From Dokdonia sp. Hel_I_53 (lineage in GTDB: Bacteria > Bacteroidota > Bacteroidia > Flavobacteriales > Flavobacteriaceae), in NCBI RefSeq assembly GCF_007827465.1, contig NZ_VISL01000001.1, positions 1,226,501-1,290,500 on the forward strand: 64,000 nucleotides of DNA, written 5' to 3'. The notes under the pieces are model-generated. The model did no database searches and was not told the origin of the DNA. It was given only the letters and a program-made list of their open reading frames with translations. The position numbers and the translations under genes were made by a program. Of this stretch, positions 10,414 to 19,609 are shown piece by piece. How positions within the stretch are numbered: position 1 is the first letter of the stretch; every line of letters starts with the position of its first letter.

Positions 10414-11811
10414 ATGAAACAAAAAGAACATATATTAATCATAGGCGCGGGCCTTTGCGGATCCTTACTTGCTTTGCGCATGGTACAACGAGGCTACAAA
10501 GTGAGTCTAATGGAAAAGAGGCCTGACTTAAGAGCTGTGCATCAAGATGCTGGAAGATCCATCAATCTTGCGTTATCAGATAGAGGGCTCAAGGGGATTC
10601 GGTTAGTGGGCTTAGAAGACCGAGTAAAAGAATTATGTATCCCAATGAACGGCCGAATGTTGCATGATGAAAAAGGCGACACGTTATTCAGTCCATATTC
10701 TGGTAGAGAAAACGAGTATATCAATTCTATCTCTCGTACCGATCTCAATATTTTATTATTAAATGCGGCAGATGAGCATGACACACTACAAGTATATTTC
10801 AATCAGTCATGTACTTCTGTAGATCTTAAGAATGCCACAGCAACTTTTACAGATTACCTCACCAAAGAAGAGCAAACCATAACCGCAGATATTATCCTAG
10901 GTGCAGACGGTGCAGGTTCTGCGGTACGTAAAAGTATGTATATGAGCAAGGACTTCTTATTCAGCTTTTCGCAAGATTACTTAGGGCATGGGTATAAAGA
11001 ATTAAGCTTCCCTCCTGCTCCAGATGGAGATTACCAGACCGAAAAGAACGCACTACACATCTGGCCAAGAGGTCGCGATATGATTATCGCATTGCCTAAC
11101 GTTGATGGAAGTTTTACAGTAACGCTTTTTCTAGATTATAAAGATGCTCTAGACAGTTTTGAATCACTTTCTAATCCTGAGGCTATTAAGGAGTATTTTA
11201 CAAGACAATTTCCAGATGCTGTGGCGATGATGCCAGATTTAGTAACAGAATTTAAAGAAAACCCCGTAGGTCCTTTAGGAACGATAAAGTGTCATCCGTG
11301 GAGTGCATTTGGAAAAACATGTATCATTGGTGATGCTGCTCATGCCATCGTTCCATTTTATGGACAAGGAATGAATGCCAGTTTTGAAGATGTTGTTGTT
11401 TTTGACGAAGCATTAGAAACGTTTGGAGAGCAAGGATGGGAGAAAGTGTTTCAAGAATTTGAAAAGACTAGAAAACCAGATACCGATGCCATTGCAGATC
11501 TCGCTGTAGACAATTTTCATGAGATGAAAGAACATACCGCACACCCTATGTTTCAAGAAAAGAGAAAGCTAGAAACGATGTTTGAAAAAGAGTTTCCAGA
11601 AACGTATTACTCTAAATATAGTTTGGTAACTTTCAACGAGGATATAGGATATAGAGAAGCCATGCTTCGTGGAAGAGCTCAAAATAAAGCGATTCTCAAT
11701 TTACTGGACGATGGACTACTTCCAGATACACTTTCGCTTAAAGCGAAATTAAATAAAGTACAACAAGCGACACAGAATGTCTTAGACGATGACAACGTAC
11801 TAAGGAAATAA
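10414..11811 (+). CDS. kmo: Kynurenine 3-monooxygenase
   Basis: This flavoprotein hydroxylates kynurenine to 3-hydroxykynurenine using NADPH and oxygen. The 465 residues carry the FAD dinucleotide motif GAGLCG (11-16), the DG-type motif LGADGAGSAVR, and the second FAD motif IIGDAAHAIVPFYGQGMN near residue 310. SINLALSDRGLKG is typical of Kmo. It sits between the PaiB-like gene and the RidA-like gene with a 29-base and an 11-base gap, so it is clearly in the operon. Confidence 0.94.
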   Translation: MKQKEHILIIGAGLCGSLLALRMVQRGYKVSLMEKRPDLRAVHQDAGRSINLALSDRGLKGIRLVGLEDRVKELCIPMNGRMLHDEKGDTLFSPYSGRENEYINSISRTDLNILLLNAADEHDTLQVYFNQSCTSVDLKNATATFTDYLTKEEQTITADIILGADGAGSAVRKSMYMSKDFLFSFSQDYLGHGYKELSFPPAPDGDYQTEKNALHIWPRGRDMIIALPNVDGSFTVTLFLDYKDALDSFESLSNPEAIKEYFTRQFPDAVAMMPDLVTEFKENPVGPLGTIKCHPWSAFGKTCIIGDAAHAIVPFYGQGMNASFEDVVVFDEALETFGEQGWEKVFQEFEKTRKPDTDAIADLAVDNFHEMKEHTAHPMFQEKRKLETMFEKEFPETYYSKYSLVTFNEDIGYREAMLRGRAQNKAILNLLDDGLLPDTLSLKAKLNKVQQATQNVLDDDNVLRK

Positions 11812-11822
11812 AATAAATTAGA

Positions 11823-12269
11823 ATGAGTGATAAAGAATTAGATTTAAGGTTAGAAGGAGATCCATTTAATGAGAAAAAAGTTAAACCGCGTGGAGCATAT
11901 CCGCTTATTAAGCGTGCGGGAGATTTTCTTTTAATCTCTGGAACTAGTAGCCGTAGAGCAGATAATAAACTTGCTGGCGTGCATGTAAAAGATGAAATGG
12001 GAACTATGCATCTGGATATTAAAGAACAAACAAGAGCAGTTTTAGAAAATATCAAAAAAACACTTGCCACTGCTGGTGCCACTATGGAAGATGTGGTTGA
12101 TGTCACTTCTTTTTTAGTAAACATGAATGATTTTGGCGGGTACAACGAAGTGTACGGTGAATTTTTTAATAAAGTGACTGGACCTGCTAGAACCACCGTT
12201 GCGGTGCACCAATTACCTCATCCTCATCTTGTGGTAGAGATAAAGGTGATGGCTTATAAACCTGAATAA
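11823..12269 (+). CDS. RidA-family deaminase, probably 2-aminomuconate deaminase
   Basis: This 148-residue RidA/YjgF-family protein has [25 protein letters not shown] and the late [13 protein letters not shown] with the conserved Arg. The N-terminal extension (about 25 residues) makes it longer than the housekeeping RidA (about 128). That matches the 2-aminomuconate deaminases of 2-nitrobenzoate and tryptophan pathways. Placement next to the semialdehyde dehydrogenase and ACMSD genes supports a role in turning 2-aminomuconate into 4-oxalocrotonate and ammonia. The family assignment is firm; the substrate is inferred from context. Confidence 0.85.
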   Translation: MSDKELDLRLEGDPFNEKKVKPRGAYPLIKRAGDFLLISGTSSRRADNKLAGVHVKDEMGTMHLDIKEQTRAVLENIKKTLATAGATMEDVVDVTSFLVNMNDFGGYNEVYGEFFNKVTGPARTTVAVHQLPHPHLVVEIKVMAYKPE

Positions 12270-12305
12270 TTAGCATTTCTAAATTCAGCAATTGCTTCAA
12301 ACTTT

Positions 12306-13748
12306 ATGAAAATAAAAAATTACATAAACGGCGCTTATCAAAAGCCATTATCTAATGACTGGCTAGACAATTATGATCCATCTGTGGGTGAAGTTTATGG
12401 GCAAATACCCAATAGTAATTCTCATGATGTTGAGGAGGCTACCGCTTTCGCGAAAGCGGCATTCCCGGCTTGGTCATCTACCACACTGGAGGAGCGCAGT
12501 CGTATATTATTAAAAATTGCAGAAGGCATTGAAGCACAACTCGAAAAATTAGCTGAGGCCGAAAGTAGAGATAATGGAAAACCCATTTCACTTGCTACAA
12601 CAGTAGACATACCGAGAGCGGCTAGTAACTTTCGATTTTTTGCTAATGCTATCACCCAGTTTGCTAGCGAAAGTCACGAGAGTACTGGTACAAACACCAT
12701 AAACTTTACGCTAAGAAAACCCATAGGCGTTGTGGGATGCATTTCGCCGTGGAATTTACCATTGTATCTTTTTACGTGGAAAATTGCACCCGCAATTGCT
12801 GCAGGTAATTGCATCATTGCAAAGCCAAGTGAAGTAACCCCAATGACAGCTTACCTACTAGGAGAAATTTGTACAAATGCTGGATTGCCAGCAGGCGTTC
12901 TCAATATTGTTCATGGATTAGGAAATACTACAGGAAAGGCTATTTTAGAACATCCAGATATTAAAGCAATCAGTTTTACGGGAGGAACAAAAACGGGAGA
13001 ACACATCGCTCGCACTTGTGCCCCAATGTTTAAAAAACTATCCTTAGAACTTGGCGGTAAAAACCCCAACCTCATTTTTGCAGATTGTAATTATGAAGAG
13101 ATGCTCTCTACTACCCTACGCAGTTCTTTTGCAAATCAAGGGCAAATTTGCCTCTGTGGTAGCCGAATTTTTGTTGAAAGGTCTATTTATGCGAAGTTCA
13201 AGAGGGATTTCATTAGTAGAGTTGAAGAACTAGTTGTGGCTCATCCAGCACAAGAGAATGCAAACTTAGGAGCACTTGTATCTAAGTCGCATTTAGAAAA
13301 AGTTGAAGACTACATCAAGCATGCTGAAGATTACGGTGGTAAAATACTTTCTGGTGGTAAACGAGTAAATGTTGATGGCTATGAAAAAGGATATTACTTA
13401 CAACCAACTGTAATTGAAGTGTCAAATAATCATTGTAGATTAAATCAAGAAGAAATCTTTGGCCCCATCGTCACCATCATGCCTTTTGACAAAGATGATG
13501 AAGCCCTAAGGCTAGCAAACGGAACCAAGTACGGACTTTCTGCAACAGTATGGACGCAAAACTTAGATAGAGCCATGCGACTAGGAAATACTCTTGAAGC
13601 AGGAATCGTTTGGATAAACACCTGGATGAATCGGGATTTACGTACCCCTTTTGGCGGAGTTAAGGCCAGTGGTGTTGGTCGCGAAGGTGGTTTTGAAGCA
13701 TTACGATTTTTTACAGAGGCTAAGAATGTGTGTATAAAATATAATTAA
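12306..13748 (+). CDS. Aldehyde dehydrogenase, probably 2-aminomuconic semialdehyde dehydrogenase
   Basis: This is a 480-residue NAD-dependent ALDH with all catalytic residues: N150 (SPWNLP), E248 (LELGGKNPN) and Cys282 (NQGQICLCG). The SFTGGTKTG loop binds the cofactor. Context points to oxidation of 2-aminomuconate 6-semialdehyde to 2-aminomuconate. Residues 47-51 (AFAKA) are encoded by an exact palindrome copy, in a surface helix region where ALDHs vary. Confidence 0.9.
   Translation: MKIKNYINGAYQKPLSNDWLDNYDPSVGEVYGQIPNSNSHDVEEATAFAKAAFPAWSSTTLEERSRILLKIAEGIEAQLEKLAEAESRDNGKPISLATTVDIPRAASNFRFFANAITQFASESHESTGTNTINFTLRKPIGVVGCISPWNLPLYLFTWKIAPAIAAGNCIIAKPSEVTPMTAYLLGEICTNAGLPAGVLNIVHGLGNTTGKAILEHPDIKAISFTGGTKTGEHIARTCAPMFKKLSLELGGKNPNLIFADCNYEEMLSTTLRSSFANQGQICLCGSRIFVERSIYAKFKRDFISRVEELVVAHPAQENANLGALVSKSHLEKVEDYIKHAEDYGGKILSGGKRVNVDGYEKGYYLQPTVIEVSNNHCRLNQEEIFGPIVTIMPFDKDDEALRLANGTKYGLSATVWTQNLDRAMRLGNTLEAGIVWINTWMNRDLRTPFGGVKASGVGREGGFEALRFFTEAKNVCIKYN
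12442..12459. repeat. Palindrome copy 5 (18 bp, CCGC...GCGG arms) inside the ALDH gene
   Basis: CCGCTTTCGCGAAAGCGG is an 18-bp perfect palindrome whose outer arms differ from the ACGC...GCGT type. It is read as TAFAKA. Confidence 0.95.
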
Positions 13749-13788
13749 AAAATGGCTGGAATATTATCGAGCCTTACAATAAGTTACT

Positions 13789-14568
13789 ATGAAGTTAAAT
13801 CTAACTAATAAAAATGCCCTTGTTTGCGGTTCTACTGCAGGAATTGGAAAAGCTACCGCAATTGGACTAGCCGAAGAAGGAGCAAATGTGACTCTCGCAG
13901 CCCGAACAGAGGAAAAGCTAAAAGCCGTACTTGCAGAGTTACCAAATAATGGCAATCAACAACACAGTTACGTAGTTGCAGATTTTACAAATCCGCGACA
14001 GGTGGCAGAAGCTGTTTCAGCAACTGAAAATGTATATCATATTCTAATTAATAATACGGGTGGACCTCCAGGTGGACCCATTGTAGATGCTGATGTAGAC
14101 GCTTTCGCGAAAGCGTTCACTCAACATTTACAAACCAATCACTTATTAGCACAAACGGTAATTCCTAGCATGAAATCTGAAGGTTACGGTAGGATTATCA
14201 ATGTGATTTCTACTTCTGTAAAGCAACCTCTCGATGGTCTAGGCGTGAGTAACACCATACGTGGTGCCGTGGCAAACTGGAGTAAAACCATGGCAAATGA
14301 GCTCGGGCAATTTGGTATCACTGTAAACAATGTACTTCCAGGAGCAACTGCAACTGGCAGACTTTCTGAAATTATTGAGAATAAAGCAAAGAAGACAGGA
14401 AAGACTGTAGACGAAGTTTCTAAAACAATGGCTAAAGCTTCGCCAGCAAATCGATTTGCAAAACCTGAAGAGGTAGCAAATGCAATTGTTTTTCTAGCGA
14501 GTGAAGCCGCCTCTTTTATCAATGGAATAAATGTGCCTGTAGATGGTGGACGTACTAAATCTTTGTAA
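13789..14568 (+). CDS. Atypical short-chain dehydrogenase/reductase in the kynurenine operon
   Basis: This 259-residue SDR has an intact Rossmann motif (CGSTAGIGKA, residues 13-22) and the late family motif VPVDGG. NNTGGPPGG replaces the usual NNAG. The catalytic YxxxK is absent: the aligned positions are L151 and N155 (LGVSNTIRGAV). A subgroup of SDRs with SNxxR here exists and lacks a proven activity. Residues 105-109 (AFAKA) come from a palindrome copy. It may act on a late intermediate of aminomuconate breakdown or bind NAD(P) without classical catalysis. Confidence 0.85.
   Translation: MKLNLTNKNALVCGSTAGIGKATAIGLAEEGANVTLAARTEEKLKAVLAELPNNGNQQHSYVVADFTNPRQVAEAVSATENVYHILINNTGGPPGGPIVDADVDAFAKAFTQHLQTNHLLAQTVIPSMKSEGYGRIINVISTSVKQPLDGLGVSNTIRGAVANWSKTMANELGQFGITVNNVLPGATATGRLSEIIENKAKKTGKTVDEVSKTMAKASPANRFAKPEEVANAIVFLASEAASFINGINVPVDGGRTKSL
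14099..14116. repeat. Palindrome copy 6 (18 bp perfect) inside the SDR gene
   Basis: ACGCTTTCGCGAAAGCGT is read as DAFAKAF, residues 104-110, between the NNTG motif and the active-site strand. Confidence 0.95.
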
Positions 14569-14577
14569 ATTTAACCT

Positions 14578-15666
14578 ATGACTAAAAAACTGCGTATAAA
14601 CGGGCACTCGCATCTACTTCCTTATCCAGAAGAGATTCCTCAATTTATGAAGGATAAAGGGATTTTTTGGGTGGATAAGGACCGAAAGTTTATGCTCCAA
14701 AAAGATTGGAGTCGACCAGTTACTGATTCTAGTTTTTTCTTACACGAAAAATTAGAATGGATGGAGCGCAACAAAGTCGATCACGCTGTGGTGCTGAATT
14801 TGTCGCAACTGTACGGAAATGGGTTGCGCATTGAAGAAATGAAGCAAGCGCTTAAATTTCAGAATGATTTTAATGCTAGAGTTCAAAAAGAACATCCAGA
14901 TAAGTTTACGACCGGTTTTGTAGTGCATCCAGGTTTTGTACGTGGTGCTTTATGGGAAATAGAACGCTGTGTGGAAGTTTTGGGAATGGATTTATTATGC
15001 CTCCCAACTCACTATATGGATACTATAGGTACGTGGCGCTGTATTTTTGATGAAGAGAACGAGCCTATTTTTGAGCTTGCGAGTAAATATAATCTTGCTG
15101 TAGAAATTCATCCGTATGATGGAGAGAAGTTTATCAAACTTGAAAATACAAGTTGGAGATTTCACCTTATATGGATGCTTGCACAATGTGCAGATGCATA
15201 TCATTTTCTGACCTTAAATGGCTATGCAGATAAATATCCGGGTATGAGAGTATGTTTTGCGCATGGTGGCCAACTTGCTCAAATCAACTTAGGTCGTAGG
15301 ATACAAGGTTTTGATGGACGTCCAGATCTATTTGAGGGTAAATCACACCCACGAAAGTCTGTTGGCCACCCTAACATTTTCTTCGACACATTAGTTCACG
15401 ATACGAATAGCTTACAAATGGTTATCGAAAATCAAGGTAGCAAACAAGTAGTTATGGGTCTAGATGATCCTTACCCTCTTGGAGAGATGGAAAGTACAGA
15501 CCAAAGTAGCTATCCTGGAAAAATATTAGATCTCGCCTTAGAACGCAAAATCATTAATCCAACAGAATACGACCAAATATGGGATGACAACGTTGTGCAA
15601 TGGTTATACGGAGATGATGAAAAGCGTAAAGAAGCATTTAGGAAAAGGATTATGAATGAATCATAG
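14578..15666 (+). CDS. Amidohydrolase, probably 2-amino-3-carboxymuconate 6-semialdehyde decarboxylase (ACMSD)
   Basis: The 362 residues belong to the ACMSD branch of the amidohydrolases. The zinc motif HxH is H9/H11 (NGHSHLLPYP), a further ligand is in VEIHPYDG, and the Asp is in MGLDDPYPLGE; FAHGGQLAQINLGRR is also family-typical. ACMSD decarboxylates the unstable product of 3-hydroxyanthranilate dioxygenase and so steers carbon to degradation rather than NAD synthesis. It is the last gene of the operon, starting 9 bases after the SDR stop. Confidence 0.9.
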   Translation: MTKKLRINGHSHLLPYPEEIPQFMKDKGIFWVDKDRKFMLQKDWSRPVTDSSFFLHEKLEWMERNKVDHAVVLNLSQLYGNGLRIEEMKQALKFQNDFNARVQKEHPDKFTTGFVVHPGFVRGALWEIERCVEVLGMDLLCLPTHYMDTIGTWRCIFDEENEPIFELASKYNLAVEIHPYDGEKFIKLENTSWRFHLIWMLAQCADAYHFLTLNGYADKYPGMRVCFAHGGQLAQINLGRRIQGFDGRPDLFEGKSHPRKSVGHPNIFFDTLVHDTNSLQMVIENQGSKQVVMGLDDPYPLGEMESTDQSSYPGKILDLALERKIINPTEYDQIWDDNVVQWLYGDDEKRKEAFRKRIMNES

Positions 15667-15768
15667 CAGTACCTCAATGTTTTGATTACCTAACTTTTAT
15701 CGAACAAAAATGGTGTTTTGTCGATTAAAATATAGTATTATTGTGGTTTAATTTTAAATCTTCTCCCA

Positions 15769-16701
15769 ATGAATTTATCCAAATTTATTTTTGTTTTACT
15801 TCCATTGCTTATCATTACAAGTTGCACTGTTGATAATAGTGGTGACATAGTGACTAACAGAGATGGTCAATTTTTTGCCTCTGTAGATGGCGAACTCTTT
15901 ACAGCTAGTGGAGCAAGAGCCAATGCTCGTTTTTCTGGAGGCAGCCTGAGTATTGATGGAACTAATAGTGGCGGAAATATTATATTCCTAACCATCCCAA
16001 CATTTCAAGGAGAGGGTAGTTATGATCTTTCAACATCAGCTTCGATTGGTACTGGTGCATATTTTGCAGTAGGAGATGACACAACATATCTCTCTATCGC
16101 AGATGGAGGTTCTGGGTCAATAACTATTACAGAATTTAATTCTTTAGAGGGCTATGTATCTGGTACTTTTAATTTTACAGCAATACAAGAAAATATTGAT
16201 ATCAATACACAAGAAATCACTACAGAGACCGTAGTAATCTCCAGTGGTAGTTTTACAGATTTAAACCTACAAGGTATTCTTACAGAAGGAAATACTAATA
16301 ACACTCTCGAAGCAATAATAGATGATGTAGCTTTTAGCGCAAATAATGTTGCAGCTTTTGATTCTGAAATGAACGGCGTAATTAGTAAGACCATCATTGC
16401 AAATAATACAAATACAAACCAGAATATCACTATTACCTTAAATGGTGCTATTGCGATTGGAACCTACGATCTCTCATCTACAACCTCTTCTGCAAATTCA
16501 ACTGCGCTTTACACTCCTGATATAACTAGTGGAGGTAGTTCATATGTAGCTCAATCTGGCGGAACAGTAACCATAGATAGTTATGATGATGTCGCTGGGT
16601 CAATGAGTGGTACGTTTCAATTTGTAGCAGAAGATATTTTACAACAAACCACTGAAACATATACTATCACAGAAGGATCATTTTCAGTTACTTTTCAGTA
16701 A
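15769..16701 (+). CDS. Two-domain DUF6252-like lipoprotein
   Basis: This is a lipoprotein with an SPII signal (LLPLLIITSC). The mature part is Ser/Thr/Gly-rich and all-beta. Two copies of one domain are visible. Each starts with a FFASVDGELFTASG or LEAIIDDVAFSANN strand and continues with a G-(S/T)-YDLS turn. It ends with SGTF(N/Q)F and a GSF strand, at residues 35-165 and 180-308. A single-domain paralog lies directly downstream. Secreted domains like this are common in Flavobacteriaceae and have no known function. Confidence 0.8.
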   Translation: MNLSKFIFVLLPLLIITSCTVDNSGDIVTNRDGQFFASVDGELFTASGARANARFSGGSLSIDGTNSGGNIIFLTIPTFQGEGSYDLSTSASIGTGAYFAVGDDTTYLSIADGGSGSITITEFNSLEGYVSGTFNFTAIQENIDINTQEITTETVVISSGSFTDLNLQGILTEGNTNNTLEAIIDDVAFSANNVAAFDSEMNGVISKTIIANNTNTNQNITITLNGAIAIGTYDLSSTTSSANSTALYTPDITSGGSSYVAQSGGTVTIDSYDDVAGSMSGTFQFVAEDILQQTTETYTITEGSFSVTFQ

Positions 16702-16767
16702 TAATACTTCCATATTTAAAATTGAGAATAGTTTCTTTAAGAACTTCTAGTTAAACCCACAATAAAT

Positions 16768-17268
16768 ATGAAAAATTTTAAATTTCCACAGGTACTATTC
16801 CTTGTGATGCTTTTTATTATAGGCTGCTCATCTAATGATGACGATAGCACACAAATAGCTGATCGTGGAGAAATTGTTGCCACCATTGATGGTGATACTT
16901 TTGCGGCTTCTGGTAATTCTGTTGGGGCAAGTCTTCAATCTGGTGTACTAAACATAACAGCATCAAATACCGGTGCTGATACTATATCTATCAGTATAAA
17001 TAATTTTATTGGGGAGGGTACTTTTGACCTTTCTGGATTTACTGTGGAAGGCACAGGAATATATCTTCCAGCTGGCGATAATCGTTTTTTTAATACGGAG
17101 AATGAAGGTGGAGAAGGCTCTATAACTATTACCTCTTACACTGAATCTTCTGGTTTAATCTCTGGAACTTTTGAATTTGTTGCAGTAAGAAGTAATTCCT
17201 CTGGTGCTAATGAAATTGTAACCATTACAAGTGGTTCTTTTAATGATATTTCAGTCACAAATTCATAA
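16768..17268 (+). CDS. Single-domain paralog of the upstream lipoprotein
   Basis: This 166-residue SPII lipoprotein (LFIIGCSSNDDD) has an Asp-rich tether after the lipid Cys. The domain follows the same plan as in the upstream gene: VATIDGDTFAASG, GEGTFDLSG, GTGIYLPAGDN, GSITITSYTE, LISGTFEF and ITSGSF. The two genes arose by tandem duplication and are separated by 66 bases. The function is unknown; the cell location is probably the outer membrane or surface. Confidence 0.8.
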   Translation: MKNFKFPQVLFLVMLFIIGCSSNDDDSTQIADRGEIVATIDGDTFAASGNSVGASLQSGVLNITASNTGADTISISINNFIGEGTFDLSGFTVEGTGIYLPAGDNRFFNTENEGGEGSITITSYTESSGLISGTFEFVAVRSNSSGANEIVTITSGSFNDISVTNS

Positions 17269-17324
17269 AAGTAAAATTAAATTACTATTATACGTAAGAG
17301 CTAGAGATTATTTAATCGACTACT

Positions 17325-17972
17325 ATGCATTTTTTACCAGAAGAACTCGATGATTATGTAGTGAGGCACTCGGCAAATGAACCCGAGCATTTGAAAAGAC
17401 TCACAAAAGAAACTTACCAAAAGATTTTACAACCTAGAATGCTCTCTGGACCTTACCAAGGAAGGGTATTAAGTATGATTTCTAAGCTCCTACGACCTAT
17501 ATCCATTTTAGAAATTGGAACTTTTACAGGCTACAGTGCATTGTGTCTCGCAGAAGGCTTAAAAAAAAATGGTCTTTTACATACCATTGACATTAAAGAG
17601 GAAATGGTTGACTTTCAACGGAAGCACTTTGATTCTTCACCTTACGGTGAAGTGATCATACAGCATTTAGGGATGGCAATTGACATCATCCCTACAATTA
17701 ATACTACTTTTGACTTAGTTTTTATTGATGCAGATAAGTCTAATTATATTAATTATTTTAATTTGATCATTGATAAAATGAATCCTGAAGGTGTTATTCT
17801 CACTGATAATGTTTTGTGGAGTGGCAAAGTCACAAAACCTTTAAAAGATAAAGATATAGATACTGCGGTGTTACTAGATTATAACAAAATGATACACGAA
17901 GACCCACGTGTGGAGACAGTTATACTTCCTATTCGTGACGGTTTAACTATAAGCAGAGTTTTTAAACGTTAG
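17325..17972 (+). CDS. Class I O-methyltransferase (caffeoyl-CoA/TrmR-like family)
   Basis: This 215-residue SAM-dependent methyltransferase has the SAM motif ILEIGTFTGYSALCLAEGL near residue 62, the metal/substrate motif LVFIDADKSNYINYF, and the late TDNVLWSGKV with a metal-binding Asn. Family members methylate catechols or tRNA uridine-5-oxyacid (TrmR). The substrate cannot be chosen here, and no neighbour suggests one. A palindrome copy overlaps the stop codon region. Confidence 0.88.
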   Translation: MHFLPEELDDYVVRHSANEPEHLKRLTKETYQKILQPRMLSGPYQGRVLSMISKLLRPISILEIGTFTGYSALCLAEGLKKNGLLHTIDIKEEMVDFQRKHFDSSPYGEVIIQHLGMAIDIIPTINTTFDLVFIDADKSNYINYFNLIIDKMNPEGVILTDNVLWSGKVTKPLKDKDIDTAVLLDYNKMIHEDPRVETVILPIRDGLTISRVFKR

Positions 17973-17985
17973 CTTTCGCGAAAGC
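17972..17985. repeat. Palindrome copy 7, immediately after the methyltransferase stop
   Basis: GCTTTCGCGAAAGC begins on the last base of the TAG stop codon and lies just before the hairpin at 17992. Confidence 0.95.
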
Positions 17986-18019
17986 ATAAAAAATCCTGCG
18001 AAGCTAGCTACGCAGGATT
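17986..18019 (-). terminator. Terminator of the S8 protease gene
   Basis: AATCCTGCG and CGCAGGATT form a 9-bp stem around a GCTAGC core. On the minus strand TTTTTT follows. The plus strand has no T-run, so it mainly serves the minus-strand protease. Confidence 0.82.
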
Positions 18020-18076
18020 GATCTAATTATTGAATCATTGTCAACCTATTTTAGGACGACTAAAAATTTTATAAAA

Positions 18077-19609
18077 CTATTGTACGGCTGCGCTTGCATC
18101 TAAATTTCCGTAACCATAGTTGCTACTTGTATTACCATATAGGTCAGAAGTACTACGCATCTTATTCAACACCTGTGCTCTAGACCAAGAGGGATACTTT
18201 GACCAAACTAATGCTGCTATACCCGCGGTAGTGGCCGTCGCTACAGATGAACCCCCTACATAATCAGATTGACCATTATTAAAACCTAATACTGGGCTAT
18301 TCCTACTATCATCACCGTCACGCTCCATAACAATGGTGAATTCTATTTCGTTTCCGTCGTGACAGATATCACATTTTCTATACCCTCCATTATAATCCGT
18401 AATTCCCGTAACTGCTATAGCCTCAGACATACTCGCAGGGAAAATTACTGGATACCAATTTGTTAATGACGTTGAAGTTCCTCCAGCTGCAAATATGAGC
18501 TTACCTTTACTATAAGCATACTTAACAGCATCTTCTACATTTCCAATACCCCAAGGGTAGCCGATAGACATGGATATAATTTTTACATCACTTCTATTTG
18601 CAAGTGCCTTTAGTGCATTAGAAACCCCCTTGCGCTCATGGTAATCATCTAGTACAACATCTGCAGTTCCTCTATACATAACCAGGTTTGCATCGTAGGC
18701 AACTCCTACTGGCAGACCGTCATTATTTCTAGGCGCTACTGCTGCAGAGGCCATGCTCGTACCGTGCCCACACTGATCGTTAGGGCCATCAATATTATTA
18801 GACCACCACCAAGCGGAGTCGATGTATGTTCCGTATTTTTCTACTGTACGATTATTTATAGATGCTCCATCCCCAAAATTTGAACCAAGTAACGGTTGAT
18901 TAGGAGATAATCCGGTATCTATAATACCAATGGTAACACCTTTACCTGTAGATTGAGACCAAGCAGATTCAATATTGTGATAATCAAAGGTCCAAGGAAG
19001 TTTTGCTCCTGGAGATATTGATCTATAATCATTATTATTTAAGGCCTGTCCATTTGTATCACAGCCAGCACTTCTTTGTTGAGAAGCACTTTTTTCTTGC
19101 TTTAATTGGTAAAATGAATATCCATTAGGTTCTAAATAACGTAAATTTTGAGTTGCTCGAAGCTCCCTTACTGTCTCTAGTAATGTAACTTCAACATCAA
19201 TAACATTAAGAACATCATCAGACTTCACCTTTAGAGTAGATTTTGTTTTTCCTTCTTTCTCCTGTACAAGTTGTATAAATTCATTTTGTATAGAGGATAT
19301 ACGAGAATTTTTTTCCTCATGAAAGCTTTCATTCTTTTTACCATATCCTATGGTTATCATATTACCTCCATGCACAGCGGCACTCCAGAGTACATTAGTA
19401 GCTACATCATCCCACGAAAAAGATTTTTTTTCATAAAAAGACTTATCAATAATCTTGTTTATTTCATCTATTGATAAAAATTTACTTGACTGTTGTAAAT
19501 CAATTGTGATATCTTCTGTAAAGTCGGTAGGGGTTAACTCTTCTTCGTTAGTACAAGAAAGAGTTACTAGCAGGATAGCTCCTGCAAGATACATTTTTGA
19601 TCTTTTCAT
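18077..19609 (-). CDS. Subtilisin-family (S8) serine protease, lipoprotein
   Basis: This 510-residue lipoprotein (AILLVTLSC SPII signal) has an N-terminal prodomain-like region (about 100-175) and a subtilase domain. The triad is D231 (GIIDTG), H282 (CGHGTSMAS) and S455 (GGSSVATATTAG). The usual oxyanion-hole Asn of AAGN is Gly here (FAAGGTS, about residue 377). Two close Cys in CDICHDG may form a disulfide. No Por-type C-terminal sorting domain follows, so it is likely held at the outer membrane by its lipid. It stands alone. Confidence 0.9.
   Translation of the reverse strand: MKRSKMYLAGAILLVTLSCTNEEELTPTDFTEDITIDLQQSSKFLSIDEINKIIDKSFYEKKSFSWDDVATNVLWSAAVHGGNMITIGYGKKNESFHEEKNSRISSIQNEFIQLVQEKEGKTKSTLKVKSDDVLNVIDVEVTLLETVRELRATQNLRYLEPNGYSFYQLKQEKSASQQRSAGCDTNGQALNNNDYRSISPGAKLPWTFDYHNIESAWSQSTGKGVTIGIIDTGLSPNQPLLGSNFGDGASINNRTVEKYGTYIDSAWWWSNNIDGPNDQCGHGTSMASAAVAPRNNDGLPVGVAYDANLVMYRGTADVVLDDYHERKGVSNALKALANRSDVKIISMSIGYPWGIGNVEDAVKYAYSKGKLIFAAGGTSTSLTNWYPVIFPASMSEAIAVTGITDYNGGYRKCDICHDGNEIEFTIVMERDGDDSRNSPVLGFNNGQSDYVGGSSVATATTAGIAALVWSKYPSWSRAQVLNKMRSTSDLYGNTSSNYGYGNLDASAAVQ

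Noticed and set aside
11728..11750. CTTTCGCTTAAAGCGAAA in kmo as a further palindrome copy
   Set aside because: It has a different centre and more than one mismatch, so it is only similar in look.
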